64,000 bases of DNA from Sphaerulina vaccinii (GCA_022570795.1 JAKUDP010000011.1:1860001-1924000); one strand, 5' to 3'; counted from the stretch's first letter, positions 52,722-64,000 are shown. Made by a program: numbers and translations. Notes: generated from the letters alone by a model not told the origin.

Positions 52722-53960
52722 GACTCGACGACAGTCATCAAGATCGCAACCACAATCGAGTGGTTCGGTATGCACAGCCCACGCATCAAAACCCAACCAA
52801 AGAACCTTACTCATCTTTGCTCGTGAAAACAGGCACAACAACTTTCAGACTCAAGACCAACGGACTTACAATCTTCCTGGACACATGGCTCGAAAGACCT
52901 AGCGTCTTGCCCAAAGTCTTGAACATCGAAGATGTGACCGAAGCAGACTATATCTTCATCTCGCATGCTCACTTTGATCAGTAAAGCTCTCCTGGTCGCC
53001 GGCATACTCAACGTTCTGACTAAGTTTACAGTCTTCCAGGAGCAGACCGAATCGCAACCAACACAGGCGCCATTGTGATAGCCAATGGAGAAGCTATCAA
53101 TGTTCTTCGCCAAGCTAGCGTTCCTGAAGATCAACTGGTGCCCGTATCTGGTGGGGAGCGCATTCCACTCTTCACGAGAGAAACACGTCTAGCAGCTGCC
53201 GGCGGTACTATAGAGCTAGCTCCAGGTCCTCCAGGTGCTCCTCCACGTCCAGCTGTTAAGCTCGCGGCTGCTTCTGTTCATGTTTGGCCTTCTCTGCATT
53301 GTCTGATGCCTGGGAAGTCTCATGCTGATATTCCGGATGTGATGGATACTGGCAAGGTTCGTCGCACCTCGACCTCATATTATCAACGTATTAACGCTGC
53401 TTCTTGTTATGTAGGAATACATTGGCGGTGCGAGCCAGTATGTCTGCACACTGGACATAACCTTCGGAATGAAACATGGTCTCCTCAAAATTGGCGACCA
53501 CATGCCTCGCGAAGCCATGGATGAAGGTTTGCGTTCTTTTGTTGAATATATCGAAAGTCCTGCAGCACGGAATTGTCTGTCGCATTTCGATGGTGGACAG
53601 CTCATGTTCAATTTCTTGCTTGGAGAAGATAAGACTTTGATGTGGAGCGCACATCTTGGTGCGTATGAAGGAATTTTGAGGACTGTGAAACCTAAACCAG
53701 ATGTCTTGATTCAAGCTATTGCTGGGCGTGCGAACTTTAATGGTAGACCTTTTGATGGTTCTGCGGCGCAGTTTGCGGTTGAGATCTCGAAGTGGCTTAG
53801 GGAGCCGGAAAGGGTGATTTGGTGTTTGCATGATGATGCACCTATCAAACCTTGGAGTGTTGATGTAGGACCTGCTACGAGACGGATGGAGGAGGAGACT
53901 AGATCGCGCGTGTTGGAGTTGAAGTTAGGCAAGTCGGCGACGTTGTTCGCGCGACGTTAG
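52722..53960 (+). CDS. Metallo-beta-lactamase-fold hydrolase, 5' end uncertain
   Basis: Exons: up to 52767, 52833-52980, 53032-53356, 53415-53960; introns GTATGC...AAACAG, GTAAAG...TTACAG, GTTCGT...ATGTAG, phases 1, 2, 0. The first exon is legible as TTVIKIATTIEWFG, joined to GTTTFRLKTNGLTIFLDTW; no ATG was found, so the start or an earlier exon is uncertain. Metal site: FISHAHFDHLPGAD (HxHxDH) completed across the second splice joint; later LPSLHCLMPGKSH, FDGGQLMFNFLL and IAGRANFNGRPFDG. It resembles the UlaG/N-acyl-PE-phospholipase-D-like branch of the superfamily. Substrate unknown. It follows the damaged monooxygenase in the same direction. Confidence 0.8.
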
Positions 53961-54289
53961 CATAGAGTGTGCTCCAATTTAGTATTTCCGAAAAGTCCAT
54001 ATCCCAGAGTTTTGGACTTGCCAGTCCTGTCTTGCTGTGACTGGGTCTAAGCCGTCGCTCCTTGGCATGCGATCCCACAAACTATGTCTCGATAACGCAA
54101 ATCCCTTGTCTCCAATATGAGGACTTACTTCACGGTATTAAGTGTCCCATCTTATCTGTCTATACCATGTAGACCTCTCCTGACCAAAGACCTTGGTCAC
54201 AGTCCGTGTCGTTTCCAGCCCAGTCCAGGACCACTCGATATCGCAAGTGCTCGACATCGCTAAACGTCTAAGCCTTTCCAGCTGGTTCC
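53961..54289. other. Convergent spacer, no gene seen
   Basis: About 330 bp between converging stop codons of the lactamase-fold gene and the first DUF7918-like gene. Nothing recognised. Confidence 0.5.
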
Positions 54290-55361
54290 TCAGTCTGACT
54301 CGGTGTCGCTCGTGATCGTGATGCTCTCCACTTGCCGACGTGCTGGAAGTCCGGTAGTAGAAGTCGAGCGTACTCCAGACTCATCGACGGCGAGCAGTAC
54401 ATCGCCGTTGCGTGGCAGGTTACGAGCGCGCTTGGTGGCACGGTCATCTCGTCCTTCGGCACGCTCGCGCTTGAGCTTGGTGAGTGGGGTGTCCATCCTA
54501 GCTTTGAACTCCCGATTCTGTCTCTGAAGTTCCTTGGTCTCTTCTTCCGTAAGCTTCTCCTTCTCCTCAAGCGGCTCTGGGGATGGAGTTCGGGGAATGA
54601 CCATTTCGGTCTTGAGCTCCGGTCGATATCGGAATAGCCTACCATAAGAGCGGTACTTGAAGATGAAGGTGGCGGCCGGGCTTAGGAAATCTGGATCCGC
54701 AGGCGAAATCTTCTGATACGCACACGGTTCGCGGCCAGAAGGCATTGGATCCGAGAATCTGTGAAGATCAGCATAGTTGCAGCGGTGAATATGAACTTGC
54801 TTACCCAACAGAATGCGAGAGCGCTCGTCCCATCAAACCTTTCTCCGAAATGATGCCCACTTCTTCCACAATCTGGAAGTCCCTAGCTGCTTCGTCCGTG
54901 TAGTTCACATGAAAGACTTGTACCTCGATCGTGCCGATCTTCTGGATCTTCTTTGCCTCATGGCTGTACAGCTTCCCGTCGGCAACTGTTGAACATTAGC
55001 TTTGGGCAAGCCACTCGTGAACGTTGAGTGACATACTCGACTCTAGGGTATCCCACTGGAGCAGCTTGATCAACCCATTGGGAAGATCGCAGCCCTTGCA
55101 GACATACGAGTCGTGTGAGATGCCGTAGTTGTCAACCTCCTTACCGTCCACGTAGAATACAAAGTTCAAGTGGCTCCCCTCGAGCTCTACATCATCAGCT
55201 AACTTGACATCAATGCCAAAACGCTGGTTTGAGGTAGCTTGAACGTAGTTGCACACCGTACCATGATCCTCATGATCGTCGGCTTCGCTGTACTCCGCCA
55301 GAGGCTCACCAGCGACGAGAATACTGACCTCAACACCAGGAAGTGCCTCGTTGATGGCCAT
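54290..55361 (-). CDS. DUF7918-like protein, copy 1
   Basis: Exons 55361-55037, 54985-54805, 54758-54290; introns GTATGT...CAACAG and GTAAGC...TTCACAG; phases 1 and 2; 324 residues, ATG 55361. Layout of the fungal DUF7918 family: LPGVEVSILVAGEPLAEYSE, NYVQATSNQRFGIDVKLADD, FVFYVDGKEVDNYGISHDSY; a middle strand region (KIQKIGTIEVQVFHVNY); GLMGRALSHSVGFSDP; then FLSPAATFIFKYRSYGRLFR. The tail (PRTPSPEPLEEKEK...LTKLKRERAE...KRAR) is charged with nuclear-localisation-like basic clusters. Function of the family unknown; a nuclear protein-interaction role is guessed from the tail. Tandem paralogue lies at 56106-57163. Confidence 0.82.
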
Positions 55362-56105
55362 TGTGTGCGGTATGCGATGTCTCGATGTACTGGTCGGTGT
55401 TTGCGTGACTAGTAAGCTGCTGGGAGATGTGATGTTCGAGGTTGATGTGTCCAAGTAATGTTCGTGATGATCAGGTTGTGTGTGCGCGTAAGTGGTAAGA
55501 CCTGAATCCGGAGCGAGAAATATATAGTTGCCTGCAAGTGGGTCCTGCTTGTGCTTGAGGTGAATGAGCGATTCGTATTGGATGTGAACTCAGGACAGTG
55601 GTTATCTTCAATGACACTTTTGCTTCCATGGCTAGAAGCCCCACTCTGCAGTGAGCATTGTGAAGTGAAGCGCACAAGATCCCGCAGTAAAGGAGACGTC
55701 ATCCTTGCAGAAGTGAATAGATGCTTCCAGAATGGGTTAGCTGAAGAGATTCTCGAAGTGAGTGCAAGGACCCGTGCTTACAATAGCTTGTTTCTTCTCT
55801 CACTGCTTCACTTGTCCCTGACAGCGACTACCTCTGAGAATGTGAAGTCTGTGTAGAAGTGACCGTGTTCGATCTCCTTGCCGCAGTAAGCTCGCACTTG
55901 CTGAGATATCAGTCGATCTACTATCATCATCAGCGTCTTCGTGAATGGTTTAGTGAAGCTGTAAGTAAGTGAAAGTGACGATACAGAAGCTGCCTGTTCT
56001 AATTGTGTCTCTGAGACACTGCGACTCACTGCGGGGCAGCTGATCAGGCCCTCAAAGGCATACTCAGTCTATCTCGATGATCTCCGACTTCACGCGAGGC
56101 ATTTT
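55362..56105. other. Intergenic between DUF7918-like copies
   Basis: 740 bp holding the promoter of copy 1 and the 3' flank of copy 2. Short frames only. Confidence 0.45.
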
Positions 56106-57163
56106 TTATGGTCGTGGGTTCTCATCTGGGCTCGGCTCACGCTTGACTTGCGCGAGAGCTTTCTCCTTCTCCTGCCGTACAGTCAGTAAACATGGACCGG
56201 TGCACAGTCGGTGAAAACCTACCTTTGCAACTTTGGCGCGTCTCTGTAGCTCCAATATATCTTCTCGACTGAGGCTATCAATGTCCCGATCTTCGATTGG
56301 CTCTGGTGTTGGTGGGCGAGGGATGATCATGGAGGACTTCAACGACTCTGTTACTGTGATCAGCAGCTTGTAAGTCATCTAGATGTGGGAGCAGCATACC
56401 GAGCGAGCGATAGCGAAAGACAAATGTGGCTGCTGGTTCTGCATCCACGCCGCCAATGCGATCGCAGACGTATCGTACACTGTTGTCGACTTCCTTGACA
56501 GAGTTGCCGTAGCTAGTGAATTGTCAGCATTGTTTCTCCGCTTTTTGAGAGCTACCAACGTACTCAACGCCGTGTGAGACACTTTTGCCTTTGAGCACTG
56601 CTTCTGGGATACTTAACGTTCGTCCCAAGACACCGCCATTCTTGTAGACAGGTTTGTGGGACCAGAGAGTCATGTTCTTTGCATGCCACATCTTGATCTT
56701 GATACTGCCGAGCTCCTCGATGGTCTTCTGAGCACGCGTGCCGAAAGGCTGTGTACCACTGACTACCGTAAATCAGTATATCGTGAAAGCATCAGAGGTT
56801 CTAACGCATCTTACCAGCCTCGAGCGTCGCAAACTGGTATCTGCGAAGCTTCTTCCGACTTAACTGTATTCCAGTGCTTTTCACGCGTTTGCCACCCTGT
56901 CTGGCTTTCGTCGCATCTATGATGAAGCCGTCTGTTTCCTGGCCATCGACGTACATCTCCACGTCAAAGGCGCTCGAGTCATATTCGACGCCCTTCTGCA
57001 ATCGGACGTGAATTTCAAAGGTCGCGCCAGAAGTGGCTTCAATGTAGCAGGTGGTCGTGTCGGGCTCCTCCTCTTCTTCGGCGTGGTTGCCATGTTCTGC
57101 AACAGCCTGGTCATTCACGCAGATAGTGGCCGTCACGCCTTCGAGACAGTCAATGACAGCCAT
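56106..57163 (-). CDS. DUF7918-like protein, copy 2
   Basis: Five exons: 57163-56815, 56762-56564, 56512-56400, 56353-56223, 56171-56106; introns of 46-52 nt, phases 1, 2, 1, 0; 285 residues. Equivalent blocks to copy 1: LEGVTATICVNDQAVAEHGN, CYIEATSGATFEIHVRLQKG, EMYVDGQETDGFIIDATKAR, TIEELGSIKIKMWHAKNM, GVLGRTLSIPEAV...SHGVEDYG, AEPAATFVFRYRSLVTE, and PRPPTPEPIEDRDIDSL with a charged tail (KREPSPDENPRP). The first two introns occur at positions equivalent to those of copy 1, showing common origin; copy 2 has two additional introns and lacks the long basic tail. Confidence 0.8.
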
Positions 57164-58100
57164 CACTCTGAAAAGGCGTGCGAGCGGGATGTGGCGATGT
57201 GGTGATGCTGAGTAAGTTGGTGTTTGGAGATCTGAAGAGATGTAAAGCCGTGAAGCGGAGAGCAAGCGCGTCAAACACGCGCGGAAGCGTACTGCAACGG
57301 CTTTTCACACTCCGAAAACAACTTTTATACACGCCGTGCCACACACTCCTGAAAGCAGCAACCTACCTGAAACCCATATTGTGTCTTGCCGCTCATACAG
57401 CTGATGCTCCATCCTCTCCAGGTTAACCTCGAATGCGCGCCATTGAAACGTTTCAGTCCAGCTCAATGACCTCCCGCTCACGATGTGCCGTACCAGTAGT
57501 GAAAGCTCCCTGAAAGCACTGATCTCGAGCTGTACATCTCCAGCAATCAGGCGATGGAGTTCGTGGACTGTCCTCATCACTGCGCTCGCGACATTGCTTG
57601 ATAGCCACAAGCACTCGCATGTCCCGAGCTGTTACTTGCGCGAAAGGCCAGGCCGTTACTGTCCACTTTCGAGCAGCACCAGCAGCATGATCTCGCCTTT
57701 GCTTCTTATCGTGCTCCATCGCAGCTCACACACCCGACTTCCATAGGTGCTTTTATCCCTTCAGCTCTTCATGGTCTCCCAGTCGTCAAGAGACTCATGT
57801 ATGTCCCTCACGCTCTTTCCACGATCAACAGCATCTTCAGCTACCATCAAAACGATGTTGAAGTTGTACACAAACAGCAGGACATCGAGGGATGAAGTCG
57901 GTATCTGGGTCTAAACGGTTCCCGCCGAAGTCGCTCCTGTTCTCGGCATCTTGAGAGAGCGCGTCCGTCGAGTTGGTGGCATCACGACATCTCCACAGGA
58001 ACCGGGCGATAGGCGTGGACGATTGTATAGATCTACGACGATAGAGAAGTATTCTTTCCTTTAGTTTCTCACTTCTGTAAGTATAGACAAGATACGTACC
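57164..58100. other. Intergenic, no supported gene
   Basis: Shared upstream region of copy 2 (leftward) and the acyl-CoA-synthetase-like gene (rightward). A minus-strand frame (57453-57719) and others lack any domain. Confidence 0.45.
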
Positions 58101-59702
58101 ATGTCTACCCTGTCCAACGCCTTCTCCGGCACTTCGACCTCGACAGCTATTGTCATTCCAGGACCTCCAGCTCAATCCATCAGCTACAAACAACTGCACG
58201 CCGATATCCTCTCCTTCCAGCACAAACTCGCCAAACTCGGAATCACCAAAGGCGCCGCCGTCTCCATCGCGATCCCAAACAATTATGCTTTCATCGTATC
58301 TTTCTTGGCTTCGGCATGGCAGAGAGGCATTGCTGCGCCATTGAATCCCGCATACAAGCAGAGCGAGTTCGAGTTCTACATTGATGATCTGTCGTCTGCG
58401 CTGGTGTTAGTACCTCAAGGACAGGCAGATGGACCGGCTGTGAAGGCTGCGAGGAGGTACAATGCTGCTGTGGCGGAGTGCTATCAAGATCCCAAGACGG
58501 GCGAGGTTGTGCTGGATATTAAAGATGAAGGGAAGCTGAAGGGACATGGCAATGTTCCTGTGGCAAAGGCAGAGCCGGAAGATACTGCGCTTGTTCTGCA
58601 TACGTCTGGCACGACGGGCAGGCCGAAGGTATGTCCAATTCATCTGATCCACATGTTCGATGTGCTAATGCATGTACAGGCCGTTCCCCTATCCCACCGC
58701 AATCTGACTAGAACGATGTCCAACATCAAAGCCACATACCAGCTCATCTCCTCCGATCGAACAATGCTCGTCATGCCCCTCTTCCACGTCCACGGCCTGC
58801 TCGCAGCTTTCCTCGCTCCTCTCGCTTCCGGTGGCAGTGTGATCGTTCCTGGCGCATTCTCAGCAAGCACATTCTGGACACACTTCGTCACGCATAAAGC
58901 AAACTGGTATACAGCGGTTCCGACCATCCATCAAATTCTGCTGAAGACGCCATCAGCCTGGCCAAGTCCAATCCCAAACATTCGCTTCATCCGAAGTTGC
59001 AGCTCTCCGCTCAGTCCAAAGGTCTTCCACGATCTCGAAAGCGCATTCAAAGCTCCCGTTCTCGAAGCCTACGCAATGACAGAAGCAGCTCACCAGATGA
59101 CCTCCAACCCTCTCCCATCAGTCGGGAAGAGAAAGCCTGGAAGTGTTGGTATTGGACAAGGTGTCGAAGTCGCGATTCTTGACGTCGAAGGAAACAAGGT
59201 TGCGCAAGGAACGCAGGGAGAGATATCTATCAAGGGCAGCAATGTCACGAAAGGTTACCTCAACAATGACAAGGCGAATGCGGAGGCTTTCACGCAACAA
59301 GGATACTTCCGAACAGGAGATCAGGGCTTCCTTGATGCTGATGGGTATGTGATTATCACGGGAAGGATCAAAGAATTGATCAACAAGGGAGGAGAGAAGA
59401 TCAGTCCGATTGAGTTGGACAATACACTTGCGCAGCACACAGCTGTTGCTGAAGCAGTATCTTTCGCGATACCTGACGAACTCTACGGGCAGGATGTTGG
59501 CGTTGCTATTGTAGTGAAGGATGGACAGAGTCTCACGGAGCAAGAATTGATACGGTACATGAAGGACAAAGTGGCCAAGTTCAAGGTTCCGAAGAAGGTG
59601 TTCTTTGTCAAGATCATGCCGAAGACTGCTACTGGCAAGATTCAGAGGAGAAACATTGCCGATGCTATGTTGAAGGGTGAAGCTGGGAAGCCGAAGTTGT
59701 AA
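58101..59702 (+). CDS. AMP-dependent acyl-CoA synthetase/ligase, Pcs60-like, possibly peroxisomal
   Basis: ANL-superfamily enzyme that adenylates a carboxylic acid and transfers it to CoA; the closest type I know is the fungal/plant oxalyl-CoA synthetase Pcs60. Exons 58101-58628 and 58680-59702; the 51-nt intron (GTATGT...GTACAG) is a multiple of three and lies right after the P-loop. 516 residues. Seen: VLHTSGTTGRPK-AVPLSHRN (AMP-binding P-loop), MPLFHVHGLLAAFLAPLASG, YTAVPTIHQILL, RSCSSPLSP, EAYAMTEAAHQM, GYFRTGDQGFLDADGYVIIT, GRIKELINKGGEKISPIELD, and the catalytic Lys in PKTATGKIQRR. The C-terminus PKL fits a type-1 peroxisomal signal. Intact; last gene before the AT-rich block. Confidence 0.94.
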   Translation: MSTLSNAFSGTSTSTAIVIPGPPAQSISYKQLHADILSFQHKLAKLGITKGAAVSIAIPNNYAFIVSFLASAWQRGIAAPLNPAYKQSEFEFYIDDLSSALVLVPQGQADGPAVKAARRYNAAVAECYQDPKTGEVVLDIKDEGKLKGHGNVPVAKAEPEDTALVLHTSGTTGRPKVCPIHLIHMFDVLMHVQAVPLSHRNLTRTMSNIKATYQLISSDRTMLVMPLFHVHGLLAAFLAPLASGGSVIVPGAFSASTFWTHFVTHKANWYTAVPTIHQILLKTPSAWPSPIPNIRFIRSCSSPLSPKVFHDLESAFKAPVLEAYAMTEAAHQMTSNPLPSVGKRKPGSVGIGQGVEVAILDVEGNKVAQGTQGEISIKGSNVTKGYLNNDKANAEAFTQQGYFRTGDQGFLDADGYVIITGRIKELINKGGEKISPIELDNTLAQHTAVAEAVSFAIPDELYGQDVGVAIVVKDGQSLTEQELIRYMKDKVAKFKVPKKVFFVKIMPKTATGKIQRRNIADAMLKGEAGKPKL

Positions 59703-60289
59703 GGTGGGAAGAGAAGCTCAGAAGATGTTGCTGGGATCCTGTCGAGAACGGGCGGCTTCCAGCTCAGATACACGTACGCAGGCAAACTTCGATGAAAGTC
59801 AGGTTCCAAGTATCTCCAAAGCCCGACCTCCCGTCTGGCGTGTATTGACGCTGTGCCTTCTGAGTAGGCCAGATCACTTCTAGCATCGGTGGCTGGATGA
59901 ACGTGAGCGTCAATCAACGAGATCCAAACCGACTGATCATGGTCTCTGCGAGAAACACCGACCTTGCACCGAAGATGTATACGCAGACATGATCCGAGAA
60001 AACCACATATATGTCCTGAAAGCTTGGTTGCGGTGATGGGGAACAGTGTACGCTGAAGGTATTGTATGAGACCTTCGAGAAATTCGAGCACCTTACTCCG
60101 TTGCCATGGCTATTCGACTCGAGGGAACAAGATTGAAGTTGTATGTAACCTACATGCAACACATGGCTGGACCTCATTGCCGTGTCAGGTACCTTTCCGC
60201 TCGACAGACAAGTTACGATCGATTGATACTAGCAGCGAACGCGCTATAGGACTTGCAGATAGAAAATTTGCATAGGCCGAATGCAGATA
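59703..60289. other. Spacer to the AT-rich block
   Basis: Normal-composition DNA with short frames, no recognised gene; composition changes sharply near 60270-60300. Confidence 0.5.
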
Positions 60290-60449
60290 ATCAAACTAGT
60301 AAGAGGTTCTTATATAGAAACATCTATCTAAAATTTGCCTTGCTAATAAAGGCCTATTAGAGTTTGCGCCTATATATTTTTAGAGTTTAGATTTACTAAA
60401 ACTAGAGCTAGTTAGAATTTTTATAAAAGGGCTTATTAGAGTTTTATAA

Positions 60450-61545
60450 ACCTATTCTAAACTATACTAAACTTAAGTAGATAAGAGTTCTAGTAAATAT
60501 AAATATATTTTATATATATTATATTTATAGAAAGTATTATAGTTATATATTAAATATTACTAAAAATTATTAAGTTAGTTTAGAATTTATATATATAACT
60601 AGTAGTATAGAAATATAAAAATATAAACCTATATATAAAAATATTATAAAAAATATATATATAGAATTATATATAGTAGATCTATTTATATTATAATATA
60701 TATTCTATTTATAATACTTAAATAGAATTAACTTAATTTTTTTACTAAATCTAGATATAAACTATTTTTAGAATAGGCTAGCTTTAGAGTTTAGATTAAT
60801 TCTTATAGATTTATTTTATTATTCTAAATAGCTCGAATATAAACTATTAAATATAAATACTAATAACTATAACTTTATAAATATTTTATATAATTTAAAA
60901 TTAGAAAAGAAGTTAGTATTATACTAATACTAGAAAAGTAGAAATCTATTTAAACTCTAAATATAACTATACTAAGCTTTTATAAAACTATCTAGATAGT
61001 TTCTATTATTCTAAAATATATTTTATTTTATATTATATCTACTATAACTAGCTCTATACTATTTAAAGCTTAGATAGTTAAAATAGATAGTTTATATAAA
61101 TATATTTAGTATAGAATAGAATTATAAAAAATATTACTATTAAATAAAAAAAGCTACTAAAAATTAGAGTATAAATATAAAGTTTAGTAGAGTAGAGTTA
61201 GAGTTATTTAGAAGTTAGAATAGAAAGCTATTAAAAACTTTAATTTAAAAAAATTATTTAAATTATAGAAATAGTAATATATTTTAATAAAAAACTAAGT
61301 ATATTTATAAAATAAAAAAAGTTATTTAAATAAAATATTCTTTTTAAAGTTAATAACTAATTTTAATTTTTTTTTATATTAATATTAAAAAATTTCTAAT
61401 TTATTTAACTAAGCTACTATAAGTTTTTTTAATTTTATAAAAAACTAAGCTATCTAGACTAGTAGCTTAAAGTAGAAATCTAGAAAAATTATATTACTTT
61501 CTAGATTCTAAATATAAACTAGACTCTAAGTAGAATTTATTAATT
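60450..61545 (+). repeat. RIP-like direct repeat, copy 1 (more degraded)
   Basis: Begins near cctattctaaactatac (60448) and shares with copy 2 the run tattttatatatattatatt (60505 region), attattaagttagtttaga, atatataactagtagtatag and, later, gatagtttatataaatatat and aaaactaagctatctagact. About 350 bp (60712-61070) has no counterpart in copy 2. Confidence 0.65.
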
Positions 61546-63129
61546 TTACTAATAGTTATAAACTATATTAGAGTCGAGAAACTATTATAAACTAAGCTAC
61601 TATATATCTATTTAGTTTTATAAAAAATTAAACTATTTATAATAGAGAATAGATAAATAAAGTAGTTTTACTTTTCTATAGCTACTATATATCTATAGCC
61701 TAAAGTAGAAGCTTATAGAGACTATATCTACTTCTAGATTCTAAGTCTAGACTAGACTTTAGATAGAATCTATTAATTTTACTAATTATTATTTATAGCT
61801 AGTTATTAGAAATACTAAAAAACTTTTTTTCTAATTAGTAAAATTAGAGAAAAATACTAAAAGCTATCTATACTATTAAATAGTATATAAGAAAGTTACT
61901 AAGATACCTCTTACTTAGTTAGCTAGCTTAGATAGATCTAATTTAGTATTATATTTTAATATTTTTTTTAATAGTAAATTAGATTTATCTAATCTACTTT
62001 TTTTTTCTAGTTATTATTCTAATTATATATAACTAAAGCTAGAGCCTTAGTATCTATAAGCTTGCTTTTAGATACTAACTTAATAATTCTATAAGCTATA
62101 TCTAGAAATAGATAGTATATTATATAGTAACTATTCTATTTATATAGCTTATAATTTTTTTTTTTTTCTAAAGCTTTATTTTTTTTTTTTTTTTTTCTAA
62201 AATAATAATTTTCTTAATAATACTACTTAGGCTATAAAAGTAATAGGTATACTACTTACTAGTATATTTACCTTTTTTTTAAAAAAATTAAAAAAATACT
62301 TTTAAATAATAGTAATAGCTATCTATTAATAGTATTTCTAATAGTTAACTACTAGTCTAAAAGCTCTAATAAAAGTACTTATATCTTTATTTTCTAAATA
62401 AATACTCTAGCTATTTTAGGTTAGATAGCTTTAATTCTTTTTCTAAGTATTTAAAAATATATTTATATAGTATTAATACTTATTTCCTCTATCTTCTAGA
62501 AACTAAAGTACTATTTTATAAGTTTCTTTTCTATTATTTAGTTATTTATATATCTTTTTTTTTTAGCTTTTTTTAAATATTTTTTATAGTTTATAATTCT
62601 AAAACTAGCTTTTTATTATCCTCCTCTATATATAAGAATATCTACTAGATTGCTTTATACTATATTTTTAAAGTAATTAGTATACTTATTTTAGTTTTAA
62701 TAGTATAGAATAGATTTTTTCTTTTTAGAAAAATTTCTATTTTTCTAAACTATTATTCTAAATTATTTTTTATTAGTATAGAATATAGTCTTTTTACTAA
62801 TTTAAATAATTTATTCTAGGTATCTATTATAGTTTTATAAATAGGTATTTAGAATATAAATAATTAATCTACTTTAGAAATAAAATAAATAAAATTAGAA
62901 AAGCTTTCTAGTTTATAAAAATATTATAAAAATTTTTTTTTTCTAAAATTACTTTTTTACTTTTTTTAAATTAGATATTTTTTTAAAAATAGATTCTACT
63001 CTATTTAAAATATACTTTATAATCTAATCTATAGTTGTAATAGAGTATCTATATAGAATATATTATAACTATATATATCTAGTTCTAGAAAGTATAGTTA
63101 TATTAGTAGAGTTATAATAGAGTAAAAGT

Positions 63130-63790
63130 ATCCTAAACTACTCTAAACTCGAATAAATAAAAGTTCTAAAAGATATAAATATATTTTATATATATTATAT
63201 TTATAAAAAATATTATAGTTATATATTAAATATTACTAAAAATTATTAAGTTAGTTTAGAGTTTATATATATAACTAGTAGTATAGAGGTACGAGAATAC
63301 AAACCTATATATAAAGATATTATAAAAAGTATATATATAGAATTATATATAGTAGACCTATTTATATTATAATATATACTCTATCTAAAAGTTACTTTAA
63401 GTAGTTAAAAGAGATAGTTTATATAAATATATTTAGTATAGAGTAGAACTATAAAGTATATTATAGTCGAGTAGAAAAAGCTATCTACTAATAGTAGATA
63501 AAAGACTTACTTTAGTTATAGAAATAGAAAAATATATTTATAAATAACTAGATATATTTATAAAATAGAAAAGGTTACTTAGATAAGTTATCTATTTCGA
63601 GGTTAATAACTAATTTTAAACTTTTACTATACTAGTATCTAAAGGAGGTAATAGCCTTCTAACTTACCTAACCGAGCTACTATAAGTCCCTTCAATTTTA
63701 TAAAAAACTAAGCTACCTAGACTAGTAGCTTAAAATAGAAGCTTAGAGAGACTATATCTATTTCTAGATTCCGAGTTTAGACTAAAACCT
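63130..63790 (+). repeat. RIP-like direct repeat, copy 2 (less degraded)
   Basis: Same order of blocks as copy 1. Where they differ, copy 2 mostly has C or G where copy 1 has T or A (for example ttacctaaccgagctac against tttatttaactaagctac; aagctacctagactag against aagctatctagactag), so copy 2 is closer to the original element. Confidence 0.65.
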
Positions 63791-64000
63791 AGTATTATAT
63801 AAGACCTACTTAAAGTAAAGGTATAGTTTAAATAGAGAAGTAGGTCTATTAGGCCTATACTATAGGTATCGAGTTAGTTCTTCTAATATACTTATAGTAG
63901 CCTAGTATCTTTATTATTTTCCTCGACTAGAGTAGTATAAGTATATATTTAATCTAGGCTATCTAGTTTATTTATAATTATAGTCTACCTATATATAGGT

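Larger units (their letters stand above)
60290..64000. repeat. AT-rich, RIP-like degraded repeat block
   Basis: Over 3.7 kb with no reading frame of useful length; sequence is almost only A and T with CT and AG steps. In its core nearly every remaining C is followed by T and nearly every G is preceded by A (for example 61081-61320), i.e. CpA, CpG and CpC have been removed on both strands. Direct repeat copies within the block differ mainly by C/T and G/A. This is what repeat-induced point mutation leaves behind in ascomycetes. The right part (63600-64000) keeps more G and C. The original element is not identifiable. Confidence 0.85.

Noticed and set aside
57453..57719. 88-codon minus-strand frame between copy 2 and the ligase gene
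   Set aside because: Charged, no motif, and no other evidence of coding; more likely promoter sequence.
60290..64000. Mitochondrial insertion as explanation for the AT-rich block
   Set aside because: No mitochondrial gene, tRNA or long frame; C restricted to CpT and transition-only differences between internal copies point to RIP-like erosion of a repeat instead.

Overview
The window is nuclear DNA of a filamentous ascomycete, most likely of the Dothideomycetes type. Evidence: genes are split by short (about 48-65 nt) GT-AG introns with CTAAC-like branch points; there is a HET-domain protein and two NACHT/ankyrin STAND (NLR-like) proteins; secreted and glycosylation enzymes are fungal in type; and the gene-bearing 60 kb of balanced base composition stops abruptly at an extremely AT-rich block with RIP-like signatures. 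I know of no closer species assignment from sequence alone.

Layout. 1-5 kb: 5' part of a HET gene (runs off the left edge) and a divergent pair of proteins resembling fungal transcription-factor regulatory domains. 5-7.2 kb: a long coiled-coil protein. 7.2-12 kb: largely gene-free, with a dead MFS transporter and one hypothetical gene. 12.3-21.9 kb: secreted type-B carboxylesterase, a tandem pair of paralogues of a family I cannot name, a diverged ~260-bp tandem repeat array, a small conserved protein, a DUF1761-like membrane protein and a P-loop kinase. 23.6-33.2 kb: a small GPI-type protein with an in-frame stop, a Cys-rich mini-protein, and two co-oriented NLR-like genes. 33.5-42.6 kb: housekeeping (NAA10, branched-chain aminotransferase) and conserved or F-box-like proteins. 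43-53.9 kb: an accessory block with a 2OG oxygenase relic, a GT25 glycosyltransferase, two convergent GT8/Gnt1-like glycosyltransferases, a nucleotide-sugar/TPT transporter, a damaged FAD monooxygenase and a metallo-beta-lactamase-fold protein. 54.3-57.2 kb: two DUF7918-like paralogues. 58.1-59.7 kb: an acyl-CoA-synthetase-like enzyme with a possible peroxisomal tail. 60.3-64 kb: AT-rich, RIP-like repeat block without genes.

The most interesting part is the NLR pair (25.1-33.2 kb). Both proteins share a ~30-residue Q/N/G-rich block at the same place before the NACHT domain, with little conserved around it, which looks like an amyloid-type signalling motif. One of them ends in two zinc fingers of transcription-factor type, like an integrated domain, and carries an in-frame TAA exactly between the N-terminal motif and the NACHT domain. 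Several other genes of the window carry a single in-frame TAA/TAG compatible with CAR-to-TAR (CpA to TpA) change, the substitution typical of RIP. The GT25/GT8/GT8/transporter group looks like a partly decaying glycan-assembly cluster.

Exon boundaries given are my own splice reconstructions, checked for phase by hand; no search or alignment program was run.
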